Source: Drosophila persimilis (Eukaryota; Arthropoda; Insecta; Diptera; Drosophilidae). Taken from it: 64,000 bases of DNA. The stretch covers positions 1,116,001 through 1,180,000 of the forward strand of contig NW_020825321.1 of assembly GCF_003286085.1 (NCBI RefSeq). The letters run 5' to 3'. Within the stretch, counting starts at the first letter, position 1, and each line of letters opens with the position of its first letter. The position numbers and the translations under genes were made by a program. This document shows positions 56,231-64,000 of this stretch, piece after piece. The notes beneath the pieces were generated by a model, which saw nothing but the letters and a program-made list of their open reading frames with translations, was not told the DNA's origin and searched no databases.

Positions 56231-57311
56231 GCTGTAGAACCAGTGTGCCAGACAAACGCTAATAGGAGGATAGGAGAACAGTTGCAGCAGCAGCTAATGA
56301 GGGAGAGAGAGCTACTGAACAGAAAGTTACGAGAGCGAGAGAGAAAGAACAGTTATTTAAGTTTAGGTGATAGGGAGAGAGTGATAACACAACAAAATCT
56401 ACCAGACGAGAGCGGACTGCAATCCAATGTAATGCGTACTCACTCACTGCAACAACACAAACACAAGCACAAGCCGACGCCGAAAAATAAAAAGTTAAAT
56501 AATGTTTTAACACAAATCAAAAGGCATGCACTCGCGTAATAGAATAGGTTTCCAGATTGTTGTCTGGTTAGGAAGTTTAATTAGAATTTATTTAGGAAAA
56601 CACTGGCTGTTTATTCAAAACAAAAGGAAAAAAATGCGGAGCGCAAAACAAAAACGCGTCTGATCACTAAGAAAGAGAACGCACTAACGGCATCAAAGGG
56701 TTAAGGCAGCGAAACAAACACAAATTATGCTGCCAATGCACACCACCAAACGCAGCCAAATTATGCACAATTTGGCGCAACGATAGCGTTACCGAAGTAA
56801 AGGCAGCACCAATAAGCGGTACTTCGCAAAAAAGAATTGAAAACAGCGGCAATGACCGGTGCGTCTGATTGGCAAGTACCGTAAACCCTCATTAATTTGC
56901 ACTTTTCTTCAATTCACCAATATTCCGCATATAATAAATATTTTATGTTTTTGGCTTTTCACTTTGCTTTATTTTATTGCTTTGTGTATTATTCAACGAG
57001 GTGCCAAAAATTGAGACTAGTGGCCAAATAGAGAAACACAGCGCACAAAATGGTGGCTTGGTTCTAGCACTCAGTTTTTTCGGACTAAATACCTGTGAAT
57101 TCGGCATAGATTAGCCGAACACTTGCCTTTTTTTGTTGATTGAAGATGAATCCAATTTGTCGCACAAAACCAGCCAGCTAGAGCTCTATTCGCAACAGAA
57201 CATAAAACCAATGACTTATGCCGAGACAACGAAGATGTACTGTAGGTTTGTCGTGCGAATTTCCAACGAAAATGCTGGATGCCGAAGTCGCTGGAATGGA
57301 GAATTTCCAAA
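56231..57311 (-). other. BEL-2 leader, LTR-proximal part
   Basis: AT-rich non-coding sequence between LINE-3 and the 5' LTR. Directly after the LTR the minus strand reads TTTGGAAATTCTCC; I cannot match it to a tRNA. No gene. Confidence 0.45.
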
Positions 57312-57600
57312 TGGAAATTTGGAGGAATTTTTCCAATTTAATCTTTAAGATGACCCCGGTCCAGCGGGCTCTAGAGCGATTTTTTACGTTAAATTGTCAG
57401 GTAATGTCTGACCAAAAAAAAACAAACAAGTGCTCGACTTCAAGGTATTTATTCAACTGGTCGCAGCCAGAGATAGCGATAACTCCAACTCCAGAAACAT
57501 GCTCAGAGAGCAGCACAAGAGCGCGGCGGTTGAGACCAAAAGCTCTGCTCACAACATCGCACACGCTAAGCTAGGGTGATTGTGATAGGTTGCTGCAACA
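57312..57600 (-). repeat. 5' LTR of BEL-2
   Basis: Plus TGGAAATTTGG to GCTGCAACA, followed by target copy ACGGT (57601-57605). Confidence 0.87.
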
Positions 57601-57605
57601 ACGGT

Positions 57606-57960
57606 TGCAGTAAGGGCATTAATATGTGCCTGGGTTTTCGAATTTATGGTAATTTGTTTATTGTTAACCTGTCGTGAACTCCTAACGCAGCCGTCAGCGT
57701 CAGTAGATGCTTTGTATCGGTCTCTAGTATTTTTCTCATGTGTGTTTGAGGAAATACATCCGTCATCTCTATGGTTTTTTGAACGTACTGCTCGTACTCC
57801 GTCAGGTTCGTTGAGTGGTGTATTTGGAATTTTTCCCCCCATATCACCGTCAGTCCGTCAACTATGGCGATGAAGTCCGCGTGCGAATAGTCCGTCAGCT
57901 TGGAGTCGGTTTGAGTTGTCCATGGTAGGATTATAAGGAGGCAGAAATACTCGTTGAGGG
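57606..57960 (-). pseudogene. gypsy-3 env, N-terminal part
   Basis: Minus strand reads DYSHADFIAIVDGLTVIWGE (about 57895-57835), then HHSTNLTEYEQYV and MRKILETDTKHLL, an errantivirus envelope ectodomain pattern. The reading then jumps to NNKQITINSKTQAHINALTA (57660-57610), so an internal part that would hold the cleavage site and fusion peptide appears deleted. The frame is cut at 57606 by BEL-2 and resumes at 47367. Inactive. Confidence 0.65.
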
Positions 57961-58026
57961 GCCTAGTAAAGTTTAAAAAAAAACAACAACTTATTAACTA
58001 TACCATACTAAAAGTTAACTCCTTAT

Positions 58027-60840
58027 CTACCTCAAATTGTCTTTGTGGACCACCGTCCCTTTTATAAGAACAGTGGTCCCCAAATCTGCTTCTACTCTTT
58101 GCTCGTCGCAAAGAGGGGTTAGTTTGTTTCCTAACCTCCTAATTGTTTTCACTAAGACTTTCTCTCCTACGTCGAACGAACTGTTTTGTCTGGCTGGGTT
58201 GTTCCTATCAAGCTGTTCTTGGTGTGCCTTTATTAACCTCAACATTATTTCCTCTCGAAGGTCAAAGCTTTAATGAACCACATCAACGGGTGTTCTATTC
58301 GTGACCGAGTGGACTGTTCGGTTGTATTCAATAGTCGCTAGAACGACTACATTAACTGTATCATCCACATGGCGTTGGAGTTTTAGGCATCTGTCAATTT
58401 CTAGTCCGTTTGATGTGCTGTGTAGCGGCGGTGCATTTGCCAAATCAATGTCGAATTGGTTCTTTAACAAGGACCGAATAGTCTCTGAATTAAAGGCTGC
58501 CTCATTGTCGCAATAAATGATTCTGGCATTTGAGAAGATGTTTACCAATTGTAGAATTGGTATTTTTACGTCAGTGATCGTGCGCGAAGCAATTTGCTGT
58601 GTAATTGCAAACTTTGAGAACTTGTCGACCGCAGTGAGAAAATATTTTCCTGCAGTGTGAAGCAATTCACCTACCCTTGCTGGTATTGGTGTTACTTCTA
58701 ATTCCTGCTTCCTAGGGTGCCTATTGTATTTGGCCTTTTGATATATCCTGCAGTTTGTTACTACTTCTGCCGCGATCCTTTTCATTTTTGGAAAGTAGTA
58801 ATCGCGCATAACCTGCTTTACGTTTTCGTGGGCTTCGCTCTCCGTCATTGGTGATGTCCGTCACCAAGGCCTTGCAGTATCGGAATTTCGTGTCCGGAAA
58901 GGCTTTAACCAGGTAATTTTGCACAAACGCCAGTATTGGCAGGGTGCAGTAGATGGCATTAATGACCCCCTAACTTCCTTAATGAAATCTAGAAGCGTAT
59001 CATAATTAACAAAGTCAATCTTGTTACGAGTTTTTTCGAAGAAGAGGATGTGAAACTGCTTGGAAGGCGTACTTGATTCTTCCAGGATTATTTGGTTCCT
59101 GAAGCAGTTCAAAGGTTTGTCAACGGCTTCGATTACATAAGTCAGCGAGGCCTCGCTGTGGAGTGTAGCTGCATCTGACCGACTCGGGCTCTCTAATGCA
59201 TTAACGCTTTGCCGCGATAGCGCGTCTGCTACATGATTGTCCCTGCCATGTTTGTAGAAGTCTCTTGTGCCACACTTATCAATTAACGCTTTCCAGCGCT
59301 GTATTTTGGGGGTATTGGGATTCCTGTCGGAAACTGCAAAAATCATCGGCTGATGGTCTATATAGATGTTTATGTCGCTCTTTCCGTATAGGAAATGGCG
59401 AAGTGTGTCTAGTGCCCATACTATGGCCAACAACTCTCGTTCATTGGTCCCGTAGTTCACTTCTCTGTCTTTCAGGGTCCTATATATCATCGTTATTGGT
59501 TTGTTCTTTTGCGACAGCACTGCCCCAATGCCACTGGATGAAGCATCAGTAATTAGGTCAAACGGCTGGTTAAAGTCTGGGTAGTGGAGAATAGCATCTT
59601 CCGACGCCAAAATGTGATAGGTCTTTTTGAGCAAAGTCCTTTATAAAGCACCTGTAGTAGCTGGCTAAACCCAAGAATTGTGCCTTCGGTTGACACGACC
59701 TATCCTAGAAATTCGACTTTTTCTTTGGTGAATTGGGATGTCTCTTTTGACACCCTCATGTTTGCGTCATGGAGGCTGCTGAGTACAGTGTCAATGTCCT
59801 TGACATGCCTCTGCCTTGCTCCTCGAAAATACGATGACGTCATCGACGAACACGTAGCATATCTTACCGATATGCTCCCGCAACACATCATCGATGGCCC
59901 GCTGGAAAATGTTTGAAGCATTCTTTAGGCCAAATGACAGACGGCAAAATTCATATTTACCTCCGTTTACCGAAAATGAGGTCTTGTCACGATCGCGTTC
60001 AGCTAGCGTGATTCGTTGGTACCCTGATTTTAAATCAAGGGTTGTAAAATATCTTGCTTTTACCAAATTCGAAAGTATCATGGAGATACTAGGAATCGGG
60101 TATTTGTCTGGTATGGTTTTGGTGTTTAGCTTGCAGAAGTGTATGACTAACCGTTTTTTGTTTGAACCTGAGTCGTCGGTTCCTTTCTTTCCAGTAACCC
60201 ATATGGGGTTATCGTACGGAGATCTGGATGTCCGAATAATTTCTTTTCGCAATAAGTCCTTCTTTTCGTCATTTACGAAATCAGTGGATCATACTGGAAA
60301 GGGCAATTTTTGAGTAAATTGGCTCTTCATCTTCGGATCTGATAGTAGCTACTACAGCCGTGTTTAAGGGCCGCATTTCCTTTGGATCTGCAAAAGCCTT
60401 TATGCGACAGGCCATCATTTTGAGAAATTCATCTCTTACAGCTGGCGGAACCTCGATGTCGTCCACTTTTGTGAAGTTGACGCTGGGGCACTTGTGGTAC
60501 AGGATCTTTTCAGATACATTTCCGAAGTGAAATCTTATGTCTCCAGGTTATAATTGGCGCCAGCTTCGGTTAATGTTTCAAGTCCTATGATGCCATCGAA
60601 GGTTGAAAGTTCTGGCAAGATGGAAAACGGGCTTTTTATGCCGAAAAATGTAAGGAAGCACTTTTGCTCGACTTTATTAAAGCCGTGCAGTGATTTCACG
60701 ATGATTGGGGCATCTACCGGAACAATTCGGTGAAGTTCGCTTAGCGGTTTGATGTAGTTCTTCGCAGCCCCGCTGTCTATCAGGAAATTTAATGTTCTCC
60801 CCGCTACTGTTCGTTTGATGAACGGGAGCAGGGAATCTCC
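58027..60840 (-). pseudogene. gypsy-3 pol: protease, reverse transcriptase, RNase H, integrase
   Basis: Protease: FLIDSGAAKNYIKPL (about 60785-60740), with FDGIIGLETLTEAG near 60600. Reverse transcriptase: TTLDLKSGYQRITLAERDRD (about 60040) with FVDD at 59839-59850. RNase H: DLITDASSSGIGAVLSQKN (59560) and DNHVADALSRQS (59230). Integrase zinc region HENVKQVMRDYYFPKM (58840), YCDNEAAFNSE (58530), and tail GEKVLVKTIRRLGNKLTPLC, ending VVHKDNLR at 58027. Stops or shifts near 60550, 60470, 60300, 59800, 59640, 58900 and 58260. The motifs are clearly those of the gypsy group proper. Not functional. Confidence 0.82.
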
Positions 60841-61806
60841 TTTAAAAAACTGACCTCGTCAATTTCAGCCACTGCCTCCTGTGCTAGCTGCTCATACTGT
60901 TGCTCGTATTGATCTGGGTCTTCCTGAGCGGGTTGATTAACCCTCTGCCTGCACTGGTCAGAGAATCTCTGACTCGCGCACATAAAACGGGTTCTTTCCT
61001 TGTCTTTTATAGTGGTTGGGCTCATTCTGTCCATCCTGTCTGAAAGCCATTCGTTTTTGGCCTCTGTCCTCTAAAGCTCTTTCGTAGTTGGAGTTCAATT
61101 TCTTGAGCCGTTGACACGGAGGGCCTATGTTTTTCGTTAACATGCTGTGCCTAAGTGGCCTCTTGTGACAAAATTATTTTGTTTGTAAGAAGGCTGAGTT
61201 TTTCCTCAACCTCTTCATAAAACTGTACGCTAGACAAGCCGCCCTGTCGGATCGTGGCGAGTTCCTGTGCAGTGGACGTTTATCCGAGTACGTGAAATCG
61301 AGGCGATTGATAATTGCATAGAAGTTCAACACCGTGTTGAACGATGCTAAGAGCGAGTCAGCTCTCAGAGGCCCCCTCTAATCTTATTTCTGATTATAAG
61401 AACCGCTTGGTAGTGCTTTGAACTGCCTTTGTACCCCTTGTACAGCAGGCTTTGCCGCTTGGCGCCAGGAAACGTACTGCCCCTGGGTACTATGGAACTC
61501 TGGAAGTGTTTTCACCGCATCCAGAGCTTCCTCCCAGATCACCGCTCCATCTAAAGTAATCGGCTCGAAGGCCTTGGCCTCGGGTGCCGTAATTATCGCT
61601 GCCTGCAGCTGGCTGGTTACTATCTGTAAACGCTGTTCAAAGTCAGCCCTTTGCACCTCCAGTGCAGAGCCGACCGCCGCGGACACAATGGCTTGGAGTT
61701 GTGCAGCGTCCACTATCCCTGATCGTTCGCCCGGGCCGTGTTGAAAATCTAGGCTAAGATCGTCTAACAGTTCTAATAAATCGTTATTTTTATGATAAAT
61801 ACTCAT
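60804..61806 (-). pseudogene. gypsy-3 gag
   Basis: ATG 61806 (MSIYHKNNDLLELLDDLSLD). The first 140 residues are open to 61384: a coiled-coil-like N-terminus (SALEVQRADFEQRLQIVTSQ) and a start of the capsid (FEPITLDGAVIWEEALDAVK). The capsid body is largely lost between 61380 and 61140. The C-terminus is read from 61143 (LKKLNSNYERALEDRGQKRM) and 61034 (Gln/Glu-rich, FLKEIP) up to the protease. No zinc knuckle, as usual for gypsy. Confidence 0.7.
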
Positions 61807-62537
61807 GTGCGGATTCTTTTTTTCCGACCGCTTCTTAATGTGCTCTGTCTTTGTGGTAGGTCAGTTTTCCCCTTAGGTCGGCGTTAAATTCGGATTCCCT
61901 TATGAGAAATCTGATATGTTGCCCTCCCTCTACAAAGTAATCATATGGCGAGTGTAAAAATAAAATTTCGAGATAAATGACGTGAAGTGGTTTGAAAGAG
62001 TAACGTATAAAAAAAGGTATAAATACTGGGATCCACAAAAGGGAACATTTGGAAAAGTACCAAGAAGGGATATTGGTCTCCCTATGTTACTCAACCTTGC
62101 CGCCTAAATTCAAGTTAAATGGGAAACGAAGGAGAGCGGTTTTTTTTCTGTTTTTTTTAGTTGAAACCTGTAAAATAATTACGGCGTCAATTCGAAAATG
62201 GAGGATTCTCAAGTTTAACGCTGTACTGGGGGGTCTCAGACTGTGCAGATCTAGCCTCGGTCTCTTGGAAGAAAAACTGTTGGCGAAGACGGACGTGTTT
62301 TTTTGTCCCGTCCAAGTATAAAGAAAAAAAAGAGGAATAAAAAAAAAACCGGGAAAAGATCTTAACAGCTGAATACAGCAAAAAGAAAGAAATATTGTGC
62401 GTTTATAAAGTAAAAGTGTGTGAAGTGCCAATTTCAATTGGTATGTATTGCAGCGTCGCTAATATACACCACATACACTCGTGGCGTAGGGTAGTGTTTT
62501 TTTTTTATTGTAGGAAATTAATTTTTCAGATTGGCGG
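61807..62537. other. probable gypsy-3 leader, then unassigned sequence
   Basis: AT-rich with T and A runs. A primer-binding site or LTR end expected upstream of gag was not found. Nothing else supportable. Confidence 0.4.
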
Positions 62538-62765
62538 TTAGTACCGGCCTAAACTTCGGGCAATCGTTTGGGTACCTGTCTGAACCCCAATACGAAAGCT
62601 CGCAACAACAATTTCCCCGATATTAGGGCCTCCGGCCGCGACAAGGGACTTATGCTCCTCGCCCAAATACAGCTCCGTACCAAAAATTCCCAGCGCTAGG
62701 CCGAGCAGCACAAAGCGAGAGGCGTAAAAGATCGGCTCATCAGTCGCTTTGCAGGCGCGAGCCAC
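62538..62765 (-). CDS. unrecognised 75-codon frame with a membrane-like segment
   Basis: Minus-strand frame to the stop at 62538, with a hydrophobic stretch FVLLGLALGIFGTELYL and a Gly/Ala-rich end (VAAGGPNIGEIVVASFRIGV). It is more GC-rich than its surroundings and does not resemble any retroelement domain I know. The start is uncertain: the first codon is GTG, and the frame may begin upstream as an exon. It could be a fragment of a host gene or part of an unknown element. Confidence 0.3.
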   Translation of the reverse strand: MARACKATDEPIFYASRFVLLGLALGIFGTELYLGEEHKSLVAAGGPNIGEIVVASFRIGVQTGTQTIARSLGRY

Positions 62766-64000
62766 TTATGTGTCACGGACCCGCGATATATTGAAAGCCG
62801 TCCAAGTCTGCGGAAATTGTTAAAGCTACGTAAACGGTCAACCAATTTCTACCCGAAATATAGATCTGGGTCTAGACCTATTTTTGTTTCCCCATACGAA
62901 GTGCCGAGGAGTGCCCAGATGTGAAGCCGGCGGCAACGACGGTCGTTTTTTTTATATCCATCAGTGTAACCGCTGATTCCTAATTTATGTTATAGAGTCA
63001 TTAGTGTAATTAGTTTAGTAAATTTCTTTTGGTTGTGTTTTAAATTCTGTTCGGAAGAAATAGCAAGTGGAATGTGTGACAGGGCGAAAGTGAACAACGG
63101 TTAACCGGCAGAGGAGAGCGTGAGTTTTTTTTGTTGTAAAATTATTTCTCCAGCTTTCGTTTTAGGAACGTTGCCGCAGTCCATGGAAGCGCTTTCATCG
63201 CTGTTTCAACGCATTTATTAAAACAAATCAAGGAAGGCCGTAAGTGATCCCAAAAACATAAAGATAAAATATTGGAGGTTGTTTGTTATTAGCAACTATT
63301 TATTGTATAACCGAAAAAGAAAAAGATCTCACGTAGTCAGGGGCTTCTTCGCTTAAGAGAGGCTGGGCGCTCTCCCTTATGTCTTGCTGGCAACCATAAG
63401 CGCTTACGCCGCGCATAAGAGACAGCCCTCTTAAGAACAAGGCACAAAAGGGAAGATGCGAGGCTGGTCGCTCTGACGTTCTTTTATGCTTTCTACTTGC
63501 GGTTGCTTTCGCTAATGCACTTGAATAACTGACCTGCCATAACGATCGCTGCGCACAGTTTTTTTTTCATTCCCTTTTGCATATTTATTTATTATTATTA
63601 TCTATTTGCCTAACATAAAAACTAGAGATATGTACCCTTCCCTTCCTTCAATTTGTAAGTTACATTTCAATCTAAATTGTATTATTAAGAGTTAAGCATT
63701 TATTAGTTTACGAGTTGCGATGCATGTGCTATTGCTCAATATGAAATATAGGATTTAACATGAATCGGGGCTAGAGTTCTAATATGCGGGGACCATGCTG
63801 GGCAAATGAGGGTAATGGGGTTGGATAGGAGGCTGTAAGAGCCTTCTTTATGGGATCACCGGATGAACCGGGAGCGGTGATCATGGTAGGGTGGGCATGA
63901 GGGGTCACAACAACACCGTGGCACGACTTGTATGTGTGTATGTGTCCGTGTGCGTAGTTAGGTGTATTTGCTCTTGTACATATTTGTGCCGATACTTCGC
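62766..64000. other. unassigned right end of the window
   Basis: No protein match. At 63350-63445 an imperfect inverted repeat (CTTAAGAGAGGCTG and CAGCCCTCTTAAG) flanks GC-richer sequence. The overall look (A-rich signals, mixed GC) could fit an LTR or leader of an unrecognised element inserted in gypsy-3, but no second copy is present to prove it. Confidence 0.35.

Larger units (their letters stand above)
47373..57600 (-). mobile_element. BEL/Pao LTR retrotransposon BEL-2 (interrupted by LINE-3), 10.2 kb
   Basis: LTRs 47373-47660 and 57312-57600 (288/289 bp), ends TGTT and (C/T)CA on the minus strand, flanked by ACGGT (47368-47372 and 57601-57605). The LTRs differ at some two dozen positions, so it is older than BEL-1. 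Minus-strand order: LTR, leader holding LINE-3, gag 52546-51572, pol 51427-47690, LTR. BEL-type protease, RNase H, integrase and C-terminal domain are recognisable; the reverse transcriptase has lost its catalytic box. Confidence 0.87.
34311..62040 (-). mobile_element. gypsy-like errantivirus (gypsy-3), split by nested insertions
   Basis: Minus-strand order: leader from about 62040, gag 61806-60804, pol 60840-58027, env 57960-57606, then 47367-47319, then 35449-34734, polypurine tract, 3' LTR 34665-34311. Removing BEL-2 (47373-57600) and LOA-2 (35455-47313) with one copy of each target duplication brings the env pieces together in order. Protein motifs are those of the gypsy group. The 5' LTR was not found, so it is lost, displaced by another insertion or beyond 64000. 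Many frameshifts; not functional. Confidence 0.78.

Noticed and set aside
62430..62460. Possible Su(Hw)-type insulator site in the gypsy-3 leader
   Set aside because: Only one weak resemblance (GGTATGTATTG) and no cluster of sites as in the known gypsy insulator.

Overview
The window reads as Drosophila heterochromatin or a transposon-rich island. I see no intact host gene, no tRNA or rRNA gene and no CRISPR array. Nearly every long reading frame is a retrotransposon pol, gag or env remnant with frameshifts and stops. The families (errantiviruses with env, BEL/Pao, LOA-like LINEs with RNase H, a foldback element with (GTCY)n in its arms) point to a drosophilid. The species cannot be fixed from sequence alone.

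Layout. 1-20545: two tandem minus-strand Ty3/Gypsy-type copies (A, leaving the left edge; B) that share the LTR at 3737-5092. Copy B also has its own 5' LTR at 19166-20545. A plus-strand BEL/Pao element (BEL-1, 9981-18151) with 263-bp LTRs and a 5-bp duplication ACTCC sits in copy B's leader. 20858-27222: a foldback-type element with about 1.1-kb inverted arms and several internal arm fragments. 27415-32324: a minus-strand LOA-like LINE (LOA-1) with a 12-bp target duplication and, at its exact 5' end, a fold matching the HDV-like self-cleaving ribozyme. 33.5-34.3 kb: a plus-strand LTR-element 5' fragment (tRNA-Lys primer site plus gag start).

34.3-62 kb: one minus-strand gypsy-like errantivirus (gypsy-3) exploded by later insertions. 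Its env is cut first by a second LOA-like LINE (LOA-2, 35455-47313, duplication AGCCG), itself carrying a younger 17.6/297-like errantivirus (ERV-4, 37689-44789). Fifty bases away env is cut again by a second BEL/Pao element (BEL-2, 47373-57600, duplication ACGGT), which carries a jockey/CR1-like LINE (LINE-3, about 53.5-56.2 kb). Pol and gag of gypsy-3 follow at 58.0-61.8 kb. 62-64 kb is mostly unrecognised.

As a system: nearly all insertions lie on the minus strand, and the locus is rich in env-bearing errantiviruses. A plus-strand transcript would be antisense to most of them, which is the layout of a flamenco-like uni-strand piRNA cluster. That reading is an inference. The two most specific sequence-level points are the ribozyme of LOA-1 and the extra zinc-knuckle/retropepsin-like ORF downstream of pol in BEL-1.
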